Shown here in pieces: positions 29,752-40,336 of a stretch of DNA of 64,000 nt. The notes beneath the pieces were generated by a model. It did no database searches. It had not been told where the DNA came from and worked only from the letters and a program-made list of their open reading frames with translations. The position numbers and the translations under genes were made by a program. How positions within the stretch are numbered: the stretch's first letter is position 1; every line of letters starts with the position of its first letter. The DNA comes from Pseudomonadota bacterium (GTDB lineage Bacteria > Pseudomonadota > Gammaproteobacteria > Burkholderiales > Ferrovaceae), in the NCBI GenBank assembly GCA_021798835.1, contig JAJZBQ010000002.1, positions 124,001-188,000 on the forward strand, in the 5' to 3' direction.

Positions 29752-30843
29752 TCACACGTTAAAGCGAAAATGCATGATATCACCATCCCGAACGCGATAA
29801 TCCTTTCCTTCAAGGCGCATCTTCCCCGCCTCCTTGGCGCCGCTTTCACCACGGCAAGCAATAAAATCCTCAAAACCGATCACTTCAGCCCGAATAAACC
29901 CGCGCTCAAAGTCATTATGAATCACCGCAGCCGCCCGTGGCGCCGTAACCCCGGCAGGAATAGTCCAGGCCCTGACTTCCTTTACTCCCGCAGTAAAATA
30001 CGTTTCCAGCCCCAGCAATCGATAAGTAGCTCTGATCAAGCGATCAAGTCCCGCTTCTTCTAATCCCATATCCTCTAGAAACAATCGTTTGTCTTCATCG
30101 GATAAATCCATCATCTGCGCTTCCATGGCAGCACAAATGGGTACCACTGGCGCCCCTTCAGCATGCGCACGCTGAACCACTTGATCCAGAAGTGGATTAT
30201 TCAGAAATCCGCCTTCCAGGACATTGGCGACATAGAGCAAGGGTTTACTGGTGATCAAACACAAAGGGCGAAGCAACTCCTGCAACTCCTCATCCAGTTT
30301 CATGGCACGCACCGGTCTTCCCTGATCCAGAAATGCCTGAACCTGGACCAGCAACGGCTGCAACTTCAGGGCCTCCTTATCACCTGCCCGAGTTGCCTTC
30401 TGGTTACGGGCCAAGGCTTTTTCAACCGTAGCCAGATCCGCCAGCGCCAACTCGGTTTCAATCACCTCGATGTCATCCAAAGGATTCACTCGACCCGCCA
30501 CATGGATGACATTGGGATCATCAAAACAACGCACCACATGAGCAATGGCATGAGTCTCTCGAATATTAGCCAAAAACTGGTTGCCCAACCCTTCGCCCTG
30601 AGAAGCACCTGCCACCAGACCCGCAATATCGACAAATTCAGTGACAGCAGGGACTACACGCTGTGGCTGAACCACCTCAGCCAATGCCGTCAAACGTGGA
30701 TCAGGAACTTCCACTACCCCAACATTGGGCTCAATGGTACAGAACGGATAGTTTTCAGCCGCAATGGCTGCTTTGGTCAGCGCATTGAAAAGTGTGGATT
30801 TTCCCACGTTAGGCAATCCGACAATCCCGCATTGCAAACTCAT
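29752..30843 (-). CDS. ychF: Redox/ribosome-associated GTPase-ATPase YchF (OLA1 family)
   Basis: A 363-residue YchF: G1 [14 protein letters not shown], the switch segment [22 protein letters not shown], the NVLEGG region in place of a normal G4 (NxxE, which favours ATP), a coiled-coil insert and the C-terminal TGS domain ending [10 protein letters not shown]. YchF binds ribosomes and affects stress translation. It follows pth by 9 bases, the common arrangement. Confidence 0.96.
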   Translation of the reverse strand: MSLQCGIVGLPNVGKSTLFNALTKAAIAAENYPFCTIEPNVGVVEVPDPRLTALAEVVQPQRVVPAVTEFVDIAGLVAGASQGEGLGNQFLANIRETHAIAHVVRCFDDPNVIHVAGRVNPLDDIEVIETELALADLATVEKALARNQKATRAGDKEALKLQPLLVQVQAFLDQGRPVRAMKLDEELQELLRPLCLITSKPLLYVANVLEGGFLNNPLLDQVVQRAHAEGAPVVPICAAMEAQMMDLSDEDKRLFLEDMGLEEAGLDRLIRATYRLLGLETYFTAGVKEVRAWTIPAGVTAPRAAAVIHNDFERGFIRAEVIGFEDFIACRGESGAKEAGKMRLEGKDYRVRDGDIMHFRFNV

Positions 30844-30852
30844 AATTCTCCC

Positions 30853-31437
30853 CTATGGCGATGGATTGTGGGCATGCAATTGACCCATGGCAACCTGAAA
30901 CTGCCCTTTCCATATCAATGGCATCACTCTGTGGCTGGCGATCAGTGCTTCCTGAATGGCATTCATTTCAGGCAAACCTGGCCGTTTCAACACAAACCCG
31001 GCCACATCGTTTCCCTTTCCCGGGTGACCAATTCCCACACGCAAGCGCCAAAAATCCTGCGTTCCCACATGCGCAATAATATCCTTGAGCCCGTTGTGCC
31101 CACCAGACCCTCCCCCAGATTTCAGGCGCACCACCCCAGGAGGAAGATCCAATTCATCATGAATCACAAGAATTTCATCAGGTTGCAGACGATAAAACCG
31201 CATCAACGCGCCCACCGACTGTCCGCTGCGATTCATGTAGGTTTCTGGGCAGAGTAACCATCCTGACACTGGTAAACTGACCTTGGCCAGCCTGCCCTGA
31301 AAGCGCGACTCGTATGCCCAAGCAAGCCCCTGGGTTTGTGCCCATTGTTCCAGGAACCAGACCCCCGCATTATGGCGAGTATCATGATACTCGATACCTG
31401 GATTACCCAACCCCACCAACAAGCGTACTGTCATCAT
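30853..31437 (-). CDS. pth: Peptidyl-tRNA hydrolase
   Basis: A 194-residue Pth that releases peptides from stalled peptidyl-tRNA. It has LLVGLGNPGIEYHDTRHNAG, with the catalytic histidine in TRHNAG, and the HDELDLPPGVVRLKSGGGSGGHNGLK segment. Two tandem ATG codons mark the start. It lies between rplY and ychF. Confidence 0.97.
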   Translation of the reverse strand: MMTVRLLVGLGNPGIEYHDTRHNAGVWFLEQWAQTQGLAWAYESRFQGRLAKVSLPVSGWLLCPETYMNRSGQSVGALMRFYRLQPDEILVIHDELDLPPGVVRLKSGGGSGGHNGLKDIIAHVGTQDFWRLRVGIGHPGKGNDVAGFVLKRPGLPEMNAIQEALIASHRVMPLIWKGQFQVAMGQLHAHNPSP

Positions 31438-31479
31438 GCGCCTCCCGCGGGGCCAGGTCCCGCGGGACAGTGCCCAAAT

Positions 31480-32148
31480 TTATTTTTTGGAACCGCTTTT
31501 TCCACCATCGGTATTAGGCGCCTTTTGATTGGTCGCCGGAATATCCGCAACAGACACGGGGGCTGAATCCTCTTCAGCACGCGCAGCACGAGGCAATACG
31601 GCAGCCACAACAGCCGGATTTTCACCCTTATGCAGCGCAGCAAATTCAACGCCCGCCGGAGCCTTCAAATCAGCAACGTGGAATGGATGTGCCACTGTCA
31701 GATCATGCAGATCCACCTCGATGAACTCAGGCAAATCTTGAGGCAGACACAGCACTTCGATTTCCGTCAGGATATGGCTGACAATCGCCCCTGATTGCTT
31801 GACCCCTGGTGATACATCACCATTGATATAGTGCAACGGCACTTTCGTGTGCATTTTCTTGAGCAGATCGACTCGCTGAAAATCCACATGCAATACCAAC
31901 TGGCGAAACGGATGCATCTGTACATCTCGCAATACAGCCGCATGGCCGACTCCGTCCAGAGAAAGGTTGATTACCGAAGAATGAAACGCTTCCTGCCGCA
32001 ATTTATGATAGAGTTCGTTGTGGTCAAATTCAATGGCACTTGCGTCTTGACCCGCGCCGTAGAGAATACCGGGAACGCGGCCGGAACGACGCAGGCGGCG
32101 GCTCGCTCCGGTGCCCTGCACAGTCCGTTTAGTAATAGTGATTTCCAT
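31480..32148 (-). CDS. rplY: 50S ribosomal protein L25/general stress protein Ctc
   Basis: A 222-residue long-form L25 (CTC). The N-terminal domain (1-95) with GASRRLRRSGRVPGILYG binds 5S rRNA, and a C-terminal beta domain (95-185) is followed by a low-complexity tail (about 190-222). This two-domain form is typical of betaproteobacteria. It sits between prs and pth. Confidence 0.96.
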   Translation of the reverse strand: MEITITKRTVQGTGASRRLRRSGRVPGILYGAGQDASAIEFDHNELYHKLRQEAFHSSVINLSLDGVGHAAVLRDVQMHPFRQLVLHVDFQRVDLLKKMHTKVPLHYINGDVSPGVKQSGAIVSHILTEIEVLCLPQDLPEFIEVDLHDLTVAHPFHVADLKAPAGVEFAALHKGENPAVVAAVLPRAARAEEDSAPVSVADIPATNQKAPNTDGGKSGSKK

Positions 32149-32209
32149 GTCTTTTCCTCAGTTAGCAATACAATAAAAACTCGAACCGCGACCAGCACGA
32201 GCCTGACAA

Positions 32210-33160
32210 CTACTCCATAAACAACGAACTGACGGAATCCTCATCGCTGATGCGACGCATGGTTTCCGCCATCAGTTCGGCAATCCCGATCTGACGAATC
32301 TTGCCACTTTGCGCAGCGATCCCCGCCAGCGGAATGGTATCCGTCACAACCATCTCATCCAGTGCCGAATTCTCGATACGAGTCACTGCTGACCCGGACA
32401 ACACAGGGTGAGTAATATAGGCCAGAACTCGTTGAGCCCCATGATTTTTAAGAGCCTCTGCTCCAGCGCACAAGGTATTGGCCGTATCCACCATATCGTC
32501 CAGTATGATACAGGTTCGTCCCGCCACATCCCCGATGACGTTCATCACCTGGGCAACGTTGGGCTTGGGACGTCGTTTGTCAATGATGACCAAATCCGCT
32601 TCCAGACGCTTGGCCAGCGCACGCGCACGCACCACGCCTCCCACATCAGGAGATACCACGGTCAGTTCACGATAACCCGCACGCCAAATATCTCCCAACA
32701 TCAACGGGGTGGAATAGATATTGTCTACCGGAATATCGAAAAATCCCTGTATCTGATCCGAATGCAAATCCATGGTCAACACTCGATCGACACCTGCCCC
32801 TTGCAACATGTTAGCGACCACTTTAGCCGAAATGGCCACCCGCGCAGAACGTGGACGACGATCCTGACGAGCATAACCAAAATAGGGAATGGCCGCCGTA
32901 ATACGCGCGGCTGATGCACGCTTGAGTGCATCGCACATCACCATGATCTCCATGAGATGATCATTGGTGGGAGCAGACGTGGACTGGAGGATAAAGCAGT
33001 CTCTCCCGCGCACGTTCTCCAGGATTTCCACCATCACTTCGCCATCACTAAAGCGCCCAACCGTTGCTCGCCCCACCGAAATATTCAAATGGGCAGCGAC
33101 TTCATTGGCGAGCCGTGGATTGGCGGTGCCAGTAAACACCATCAAATCGGTAGAGGGCAT
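32210..33160 (-). CDS. prs: Ribose-phosphate pyrophosphokinase (PRPP synthase)
   Basis: A 316-residue class I PRPP synthase. Visible are [14 protein letters not shown], the catalytic YARQDR, the ribose-5-phosphate region [12 protein letters not shown] and the PRPP loop [14 protein letters not shown]. It supplies PRPP to pyrE, among others. ATG 33160 gives the family N-terminus [11 protein letters not shown]; an extension of six residues is open but unlikely. The tRNA-Gln gene lies just upstream. Confidence 0.97.
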   Translation of the reverse strand: MPSTDLMVFTGTANPRLANEVAAHLNISVGRATVGRFSDGEVMVEILENVRGRDCFILQSTSAPTNDHLMEIMVMCDALKRASAARITAAIPYFGYARQDRRPRSARVAISAKVVANMLQGAGVDRVLTMDLHSDQIQGFFDIPVDNIYSTPLMLGDIWRAGYRELTVVSPDVGGVVRARALAKRLEADLVIIDKRRPKPNVAQVMNVIGDVAGRTCIILDDMVDTANTLCAGAEALKNHGAQRVLAYITHPVLSGSAVTRIENSALDEMVVTDTIPLAGIAAQSGKIRQIGIAELMAETMRRISDEDSVSSLFME

Positions 33161-33193
33161 GACATTCCTGACGAACAAGCACTTAAAAACAAT

Positions 33194-33268
33194 TGGCAGG
33201 GGAGGTAGGGATCGAACCTACGAATGCCGGAATCAAAATCCGGTGCCTTACCACTTGGCGACTCCCCT
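33194..33268 (-). tRNA. tRNA-Gln (anticodon TTG)
   Basis: A 75-base tRNA on the minus strand with encoded CCA. The acceptor arms AGGGGAG and CTCCCCT pair perfectly. The D-arm CGCCAAGTGGTAAGGC, anticodon loop ATTTTGAT (anticodon TTG, reading CAA) and T-arm GTAGGTTCGATCCCTAC are all regular. It starts 6 bases after ispE ends and lies 33 bases before prs, so it is likely cut from the ispE-prs transcript. Confidence 0.98.
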
Positions 33269-33274
33269 GTCGTA

Positions 33275-34129
33275 CTACCTGTTACGCAACGGGTGATGCA
33301 ACTGCCCGCGCGCTACAAAACCCGAATAATCATCGGGAAGAACATCATAAACCTGTCGCGCCTGAAACTCGCGCTCAAAGTCTAGAAAACAACAAGATCC
33401 GGAGCCACTCATGCGCGCTTCCCCGTATTGCCCCAACCAGGCCATCAAACGATGAATTTTTGGTTCAAGACGACACGCTACCGGCACCAAATCGTTTCCG
33501 ACACCCTTCCCGGAAAAGTCCTGTATTCTGACGGGTATTGCATTCCTTGTCAAATCCGGAGCGGAAAAAACCGCCGCTGTAGACAACCCCACGCCAGGAA
33601 AAACCACCACATACCAGCGTTCCGGCACGGCGACCGGCTGTAATATCTCTCCGACCCCTCGTGCCAATGCAGACATTCCTTGCACGAATACCGGTACATC
33701 GGCTCCGAGACGCAGACCCAATTCAGCCAAACGCTGAAATGTCCAATTAATCCCCCACAGTCGATTCAACACCAATAATGTCGTAGCCGCATCCGAACTG
33801 CCCCCCCCCAACCCCCCTCCCATGGGCAAGCGCTTGACCAAGCGCACGCTCACCCCTTGAGATACCCGAGCCGCTGCTTGCAGCAAAGTCGCCGCTCGCA
33901 GAATCAGATCCTGGGTCGCAGGAACCCCCTCCCACTCCGTTTCACGCTCGATGCTCCCATCCTCCCTGAGCACAAAATCGAGCGTGTCCCCATAGTCCAG
34001 GAAAGTAAACAGGGTCTGGAGTTCATGGTAACCATCGGGACGTCTCCCCATTACCTTCAGAAACAAGTTGAGTTTTGCGGGAGCAGGAGCACCCATCCAG
34101 CTCCCTGGTGTGATATGCCCTATATTCAT
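33275..34129 (-). CDS. ispE: 4-diphosphocytidyl-2-C-methyl-D-erythritol kinase
   Basis: A 284-residue GHMP kinase of the non-mevalonate isoprenoid pathway. It has PAPAKLNLFLKVMGRRPDGYH near the N-terminus, ATP loop PMGGGLGGGSSDAATTLL and C-terminal MSGSGSCCFL. ATG 34129 overlaps the lolB stop (ATGA). It works in the same pathway as dxs at the other end of this window. Confidence 0.96.
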   Translation of the reverse strand: MNIGHITPGSWMGAPAPAKLNLFLKVMGRRPDGYHELQTLFTFLDYGDTLDFVLREDGSIERETEWEGVPATQDLILRAATLLQAAARVSQGVSVRLVKRLPMGGGLGGGSSDAATTLLVLNRLWGINWTFQRLAELGLRLGADVPVFVQGMSALARGVGEILQPVAVPERWYVVVFPGVGLSTAAVFSAPDLTRNAIPVRIQDFSGKGVGNDLVPVACRLEPKIHRLMAWLGQYGEARMSGSGSCCFLDFEREFQARQVYDVLPDDYSGFVARGQLHHPLRNR

Positions 34130-34707
34130 TGACCTTGACCCAACACCCAGCGATCCACTTTGATACGCAAACGTACCGGTTTACGTTCCAATGTCAATAA
34201 TCCTGGCAACCATTCTTCGCCAATCTGACGCCAACCCGCATAATGAATCACCCACCCAGCCTGATTCAATTGACGAATATGCTGCTGCTCATCGCGCTCA
34301 ATATGCGCAAACTCCCCGGGATCCGGCTGCCCACGCAACCACCACGGCAAGCCAGACAACGGCCAGGCATATCCCAACACGCTTTCCGTCAGTGCCGAGG
34401 GGTCGCTGGATACGAACTCACGCCGATCAGCCAGTATCAAATGCGTCTGCACGGGATTACTGGTCACCCGCGCCACCGTATTTCCCAAGGGGGACAATAA
34501 TTCCAACTGTTGATCAACGCCACTCAAATGCCATTCCAGTCGACCAGAATCACTACCCTGGGGGTGTTGCACCACCACCCGCGCCATCATCGTCCAACTC
34601 TCAGGTTGCGCGGTACCACGTGTCAAATTCAGATCCCCTTGGGGAGTTGGAGAGAACAGAGAACAGCCGGTCAGCATCAACCCCACTATCCATAACCAAC
34701 GCCCCAT
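34126..34707 (-). CDS. lolB: Outer-membrane lipoprotein receptor LolB
   Basis: A 193-residue lipoprotein with lipobox LTGC (cysteine at residue 15) and the LolB fold: strand-rich segments WTMMARVVVQ, SGRLEWHLSG and a YAWPLSGLPWWLRG motif typical of LolB. It takes lipoproteins from LolA and inserts them in the outer membrane. It is located between the TPR gene and ispE, the conserved position. Confidence 0.92.
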   Translation of the reverse strand: MGRWLWIVGLMLTGCSLFSPTPQGDLNLTRGTAQPESWTMMARVVVQHPQGSDSGRLEWHLSGVDQQLELLSPLGNTVARVTSNPVQTHLILADRREFVSSDPSALTESVLGYAWPLSGLPWWLRGQPDPGEFAHIERDEQQHIRQLNQAGWVIHYAGWRQIGEEWLPGLLTLERKPVRLRIKVDRWVLGQGQ

Positions 34708-34721
34708 TCTCTACGCTCCAT

Positions 34722-36455
34722 TCAACGCAAAAAACGATGAACAGTCTCCAACAATACCGAATTGTCTGGATGCGCCTTCAAGGTGGTTTCCCAAATATCA
34801 CGCGCTTGCTTCTGATCTCCTGATAACCATAGCGCTTCACCAAGATGCGAAGCGATCTCTGGGTCATTATCCATGGCAAACGCTCGTTTGAGAGTTATCA
34901 CAGAATCCGCCAAATGCCCCTGACGAAATTGTAACCAACCCAGACTATCGATGATGAACGGATCGTTGGGTGACAGTGATAATGCCTTTTCGATAAGGGT
35001 TTGTGCTTCATCCAGACGCAGATTATGTTCGGCCAGACTGTATCCCAGTGCATTGTAGGCATGGGCATAATCCGGGCGCAGAGCAATAACGCGCCTCAAA
35101 TCTTTCTCCAGCGCATCCATGCGATTCAATTTATCCGCGATGATCGCCCTTTCATAGAGTAAATCCGCCGCATTAGGCATACTGGCCAACGCCGAAGTCA
35201 AGGTATCCCACGCACCCAGATAATCTCCTGCATCACGCTGAATCTGTTCCTGCGCCATGGTCCGTTGTTCCAGTCGCTCGGGCGAACCCGCAGGAACATG
35301 ACTTAGCAGATCAAGGGCCTGCTGCACCTTGCCTTGCTGCGCCTCAATGAGCGCAATACGAATTTGTGCCACAGGGCGCTGCTCTCCATCAACCACCGCC
35401 TGGTACCACTGAATCGCCTGATCCCAGTGATGCTGCTCTTCGGCGGCCTGCCCCAGATAAAACCTTACCCGATCTGGTTCTCGATAACCGTGTTTGAGAA
35501 CCGTCTGAAATTGGGTTTCGGCCGCCCCAAAATCATTCAACTGCATATCCAACAATCCCACTGCCAAAAGCAAATCGGACTGGTCTGGATGCTTGTCAAG
35601 CAACCGTTGAAATTGCTGACGGCCATCGGCATATCGCTTTTGTTCGATAAGATATCGCGCATACGGCAAACGCACTTCCTCAGCATCAGGATGTTTTTCT
35701 AAAAACCCTTGGTACAACTCCAGTGCCTGACCGGAATCCTGCTTCTGAAGCAACTGAGCTTCCAGCGCCACCGCAGTCCCCCAATCCGGACGCAAAGCCA
35801 GCGCCTCATGCACTTCGTTCATGGCACGACTTGTATCCCCCTGATCTACCGCCAACATCCCCAGCAAGTAGTGAGCTTCTGGAACCTGAGGATAACCTTT
35901 GGCAATATCCTGCCCAAAGTGCCACGCTTCCGCACGGTCTGGATACTGACTCAAGATCACTGCCAAGGCCAAGAAATCGTCACCTTGACCATTCTTGTCA
36001 GCCTTGAGCAACGTCAACACCAAGGGAGTTGCATCACTCAAGTGCGGTTGCGCCATCAATAACCCCGCCAATGTTTCTCTCGCCTCAGGTGATTTGGGCG
36101 ACTCCTTGAGCCAAAGCCCCAAGGCCATTTCTGCAGAGTTCAGATCATGCCCGTATAAGGCAATCTCGGTAGCCCGTCGTGCCACACGAGGATCACGGGT
36201 AGTGCGCGCCAGATCAAGATAGGTCCGCGTCGCCAGTGAAAAATGATTACGCTGAGCAGCAATTTCTGCCAGTAAAAGCTGATAGACCCATCGAGCGTTC
36301 AGATCCTGATGGGGAAGCAAGGCATCCTGCTGCACTCCCGCTGGATAGGCCACCACCCCCTCATCAGCCTGCACCACCCCCTGAAAACCACCCCCCATCA
36401 GCAAGGTGAAGACTGCCAAGCGCAAAGCACGCGTCAGTCTGCCATCGTTAGCCAT
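34722..36455 (-). CDS. Exported TPR-repeat protein
   Basis: A 577-residue protein with a signal peptide (about residues 1-30) and tetratricopeptide repeats over nearly its whole length, clearest in HAYNALGYSLAEHNLRLDEA and FIIDSLGWLQFRQGH near the end. It belongs to the group found upstream of lolB in betaproteobacteria. The function is not established; it is probably a periplasmic or outer-membrane scaffold. ATG 36455 has GAGG 7 bases upstream. An upstream in-frame codon would run far into the ferredoxin gene and is rejected. Confidence 0.88.
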   Translation of the reverse strand: MANDGRLTRALRLAVFTLLMGGGFQGVVQADEGVVAYPAGVQQDALLPHQDLNARWVYQLLLAEIAAQRNHFSLATRTYLDLARTTRDPRVARRATEIALYGHDLNSAEMALGLWLKESPKSPEARETLAGLLMAQPHLSDATPLVLTLLKADKNGQGDDFLALAVILSQYPDRAEAWHFGQDIAKGYPQVPEAHYLLGMLAVDQGDTSRAMNEVHEALALRPDWGTAVALEAQLLQKQDSGQALELYQGFLEKHPDAEEVRLPYARYLIEQKRYADGRQQFQRLLDKHPDQSDLLLAVGLLDMQLNDFGAAETQFQTVLKHGYREPDRVRFYLGQAAEEQHHWDQAIQWYQAVVDGEQRPVAQIRIALIEAQQGKVQQALDLLSHVPAGSPERLEQRTMAQEQIQRDAGDYLGAWDTLTSALASMPNAADLLYERAIIADKLNRMDALEKDLRRVIALRPDYAHAYNALGYSLAEHNLRLDEAQTLIEKALSLSPNDPFIIDSLGWLQFRQGHLADSVITLKRAFAMDNDPEIASHLGEALWLSGDQKQARDIWETTLKAHPDNSVLLETVHRFLR

Positions 36456-36463
36456 AACCCACC

Positions 36464-36724
<261 letters not shown>

Positions 36725-36734
36725 TTACCTCAGT

Positions 36735-37250
<516 letters not shown>

Positions 37251-37253
37251 CTA

Positions 37254-37817
37254 TCAATCTTCATTGCCCGCGCCAGACTCCGCTCGCAACTGAAACAATT
37301 GTAACCGAGCCTGCCCTACCTTCGTGTAACGAACTTCATGCCACGGCAAACCTGCCGTCATACCCTGTGCGGATTCACAGTATACCCAACCCGACGGATT
37401 CAGACGTGATGCCAACCAGGGCCAAATCAAAGCCAATTCCCCACTGTCATAAGGAGGATCAAGAAAAATGAGATCATAGGTGTATTGAGTACGCTTCAGC
37501 CAGTCCAACGCCTTACCCGACTGAATATCCAGATTCAATGCCTGAAAACGCCGAGCATTGGCGACCAGCGCACGAAACGCCCGCGAGTCTTGTTCGACCA
37601 GCGTAACGAATTCAGCCCCTCGTGAAGCCGCCTCAAAGCCCAAGGCACCGCTGCCTGCATACAAATCCAGGCAACGCCACCCGGGTAACTGCTGCCCAAG
37701 CCAGTTAAACAGGGTTTCTCGCGCACGCCCTGGAGTAGGCCGCAAACCCGGCCGCGCTTCAAAAGTGAGCTGCCTTCCTCGCCAACAACCCCCAATGATT
37801 CGGACTTCACCTTTCAT
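37254..37817 (-). CDS. rsmD: 16S rRNA (guanine966-N2)-methyltransferase RsmD
   Basis: A 187-residue RNA methyltransferase: an N-terminal RIIGGCWRGRQLTF strand, SAM motif DLYAGSGALGFEAASRG and catalytic FLDPPYDSGEL. Divergent from ftsY across a 52-base gap; rsmD beside ftsY and coaD is a conserved arrangement. Confidence 0.95.
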   Translation of the reverse strand: MKGEVRIIGGCWRGRQLTFEARPGLRPTPGRARETLFNWLGQQLPGWRCLDLYAGSGALGFEAASRGAEFVTLVEQDSRAFRALVANARRFQALNLDIQSGKALDWLKRTQYTYDLIFLDPPYDSGELALIWPWLASRLNPSGWVYCESAQGMTAGLPWHEVRYTKVGQARLQLFQLRAESGAGNED

Positions 37818-37869
37818 TTTAGAGTAGAATTTTCCCGTTATGTCCTTTTAGATAGGCACCTATTCTCCG

Positions 37870-38817
37870 ATGTTTGGTCTTTTCAAGAAAGCCCCCCCTA
37901 CTGTCGCCCCCTCCTCCTCCTGGATCCAGCGCCTCAAATCCGGCCTCACTGGCAGCCGCCAACGTCTGCAACAAGGATTATCAAGTCTCCTAGGTCGCAA
38001 GATCGATGACGCGTGGTTTACCGAATTGGAAGAAGCGCTGATCCTCGCCGATGTCGGTGTAACCACTACTCATCGCCTGATCCAGTCGCTGAAACAAAGT
38101 GCCCGCGAACACCGACTGGAATCTTCAGATCAACTCAAACCTTTGCTCAGCGAAGCACTCATCCAGTTGTTATCGCCCTTGGAGCGCCAACTGACCCCCA
38201 TTGAACCCGGACCTCATGTCATTCTGTTCGTTGGAGTCAATGGGGCCGGTAAAACCACCTCCATCGGAAAAATGGCCCAACATTTCCTAGACCAAGGCAA
38301 ATCAGTCCTTCTGGCCGCTGGCGATACCTTCCGCGCCGCAGCGGTACAACAATTGGTCGCTTGGGGAGAACGCCATCAAGTACCCGTGATAACCCAGGAA
38401 AAAGGCGATTCAGCCGCCGTTATCTTTGATGCTATCCAAGCCGCACGCGCACGTCACATCGATATCGTACTGGCCGACACTGCCGGACGTTTACCCACCC
38501 AGTTACACCTCATGGAAGAAATTCGCAAAGTAAAACGCGTCGTCGCCAAAGCCGATCCCACAGCGCCCCACGATATCCTCTTGGTACTGGATGCCAATAC
38601 CGGTCAAAATGCTTTGGCCCAGGTAAAAGCCTTTGATAATGCTTTGCAACTGACCGGTCTGATCATCACCAAACTTGATGGTACCGCAAAAGGGGGGGTC
38701 ATCGCAGCCATCGCCGGTGAACATCCCATCCCACTCTGTTTTTTGGGCGTAGGAGAAACTTCTGCAGATCTGGATCGTTTCCAAGCAACCAGTTTTGTCA
38801 CGGCGCTACTGGAATGA
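37870..38817 (+). CDS. ftsY: Signal recognition particle receptor FtsY
   Basis: A 315-residue SRP GTPase. The N-terminal acidic A domain is nearly absent (only about 20 residues before the N domain). G motifs are GVNGAGKTTSIGKMA, the insertion-box DTFRAAAVQQL, DTAGRL and TKLDGTAKGG. FtsY docks SRP-ribosome complexes to the membrane. It overlaps ftsE by 4 bases. Confidence 0.97.
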   Translation: MFGLFKKAPPTVAPSSSWIQRLKSGLTGSRQRLQQGLSSLLGRKIDDAWFTELEEALILADVGVTTTHRLIQSLKQSAREHRLESSDQLKPLLSEALIQLLSPLERQLTPIEPGPHVILFVGVNGAGKTTSIGKMAQHFLDQGKSVLLAAGDTFRAAAVQQLVAWGERHQVPVITQEKGDSAAVIFDAIQAARARHIDIVLADTAGRLPTQLHLMEEIRKVKRVVAKADPTAPHDILLVLDANTGQNALAQVKAFDNALQLTGLIITKLDGTAKGGVIAAIAGEHPIPLCFLGVGETSADLDRFQATSFVTALLE

Positions 38818-39464
38818 TCGTCCTCGAAAATCTGACCCTACGCTACCCCGGACAGCCCAATCTTATCGAAAACCTGTCTCTCACGATTGCCCCCGGTGAA
38901 TGGGTAACCTTCAAGGGTCCGCTTTCATGGGGAAAAACATCTCTATTGCGCCTTCTGGCAGGAATGGAGTTTCCTTCATCGGGGCAAATCACCTGGCAGG
39001 GGATATCTCTGAGACGCACTGGAACACTGAATCGCTTACGCCAATGCACCGGTATGATCTGGAGCACCCCGCAATTCGTCGAACGGCTTCCTTTACACCG
39101 AAATCTCGCACTGCCACTGGAAATTCAGGGTATGGCTCGACACGAAATCACCCCCCGCATCGAGAGTGCGCTCCAACGTGTCGGTTTGTCTGAACAGCAA
39201 CACCGTTTCCCACAACAACTCTCTTCCACCGATCAGCATCGTCTGAGTTTTGCACGAGCCATCATCGGCCGCCCCAACTTGTTGCTGGTCGATGAGCTCC
39301 CTTCCCCAACCCCAAGATTGACCTCCCTGCTACAAAATCTGCTGGACACCTTTCACCAAAGTGGAGTTACCATCATCACCAGTTCTACACAAGATCAGTC
39401 CATGCTACTGCCACGTGGGCGAGAAATCACGATCAACCCTGTTTCATCAGAAGTACTCCTATGA
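38814..39464 (+). CDS. ftsE: FtsE-like ABC ATPase with degenerate catalytic motifs
   Basis: A 216-residue ABC protein in the FtsE position between ftsY and ftsX. Walker A is intact (GPLSWGKTS, 35-43) and Walker B ends VDE (159-161). The signature LSGGE is replaced by LSSTDQ (136-141), the D-loop after Walker B reads LPSPTP with no aspartate, and the H-loop histidine of ATHD is missing (TSSTQD near 190). FtsEX normally couples ATP use to septal hydrolase activation. This copy may bind but not cycle ATP. Overlap of 4 bases with both neighbours argues it is expressed. Confidence 0.9.
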   Translation: MIVLENLTLRYPGQPNLIENLSLTIAPGEWVTFKGPLSWGKTSLLRLLAGMEFPSSGQITWQGISLRRTGTLNRLRQCTGMIWSTPQFVERLPLHRNLALPLEIQGMARHEITPRIESALQRVGLSEQQHRFPQQLSSTDQHRLSFARAIIGRPNLLLVDELPSPTPRLTSLLQNLLDTFHQSGVTIITSSTQDQSMLLPRGREITINPVSSEVLL

Positions 39465-40336
39465 AAGCGGGACGCCATCAATTTCGCGCCCTGATACAGG
39501 CCTTTCATCTTTTGGCCACACACCCTTGGCGCAATCTCTGGCTACTATTGCTACTGACGATATTATTGATCGTCCAATTTTGCGGGATCATGGTCACTAT
39601 CCAAGGTGAATCCTGGCTTCGCCGACAACTCCCCGAGCCCACACTGATACTATTCATGCAGGGACAGGCCAGCGAAACCCAAACACATGCATTATGGGAT
39701 GCATTGGCCAACCAGACCTCTGTCGCATCATTCGACACCCGTTCTCCTCAAGAAGCGCTGAACCAACTGCGCACCATCCCGGGTTTGTTACCCGCCCTAA
39801 ATCAGTTGGAACACAATCCCATAGGAAGCACGTTCATCGTTCACCTGCGCCATCCTGATGCAACTCATTTGGCCCAACTGGAACAGGAACTTTCTCTTCT
39901 GCACGGCATCGCCTCCATCCACAGTAGCCACCACTGGGCCCAGCGCCTTGACCAATTGATTTCTTTTCTCAAGTTGGTCAGTCTGGGCACCACCCTGTCT
40001 GCCTGTCTGATATGGGTCACACTCACGGCCGGGATGGCTCGTCATCAAGCCGAACAACACGCAAGGGAAAACAAATTGATGCGTCAACTGGGCGCTTCTC
40101 AAATGTATCTGGCTCGATCCTATGGCTATGAAGGATTGCTAATAGGAATCCTCAGCAGCAGTCTGGCCGTATTACTACTTTGGGCCTATTGGAAAAGTCA
40201 TTTTTCAAACCCTTTACCCCCTGCGGTCCCGATACAGTTTCCCGATCTGAACTTCCTCGCAACATGCATCAGCTCGACCATCTTCGCTTCATCCATCATT
40301 TTTGTCATCGCACAATGGAACCCAAACAGAAAATAG
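39461..40336 (+). CDS. ftsX: Cell-division protein FtsX
   Basis: A 291-residue four-helix permease: helix 1 at about 25-50, a large periplasmic loop (55-160) and three C-terminal helices (about 165-190, 215-245, 260-285). The cytoplasmic ENKLMRQLGAS segment matches the conserved R-LGAS motif. FtsX transmits FtsE activity to periplasmic amidase activators such as EnvC. Its TAG stop is the first part of the CIRCE-like operator of rpoH. Confidence 0.93.
   Translation: MKAGRHQFRALIQAFHLLATHPWRNLWLLLLLTILLIVQFCGIMVTIQGESWLRRQLPEPTLILFMQGQASETQTHALWDALANQTSVASFDTRSPQEALNQLRTIPGLLPALNQLEHNPIGSTFIVHLRHPDATHLAQLEQELSLLHGIASIHSSHHWAQRLDQLISFLKLVSLGTTLSACLIWVTLTAGMARHQAEQHARENKLMRQLGASQMYLARSYGYEGLLIGILSSSLAVLLLWAYWKSHFSNPLPPAVPIQFPDLNFLATCISSTIFASSIIFVIAQWNPNRK

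Noticed and set aside
30163-31257. Long open frame on the plus strand opposite ychF and pth (364 codons)
   Set aside because: It is antisense to two clearly conserved genes, has a composition typical of a shadow frame and shows no domain pattern.
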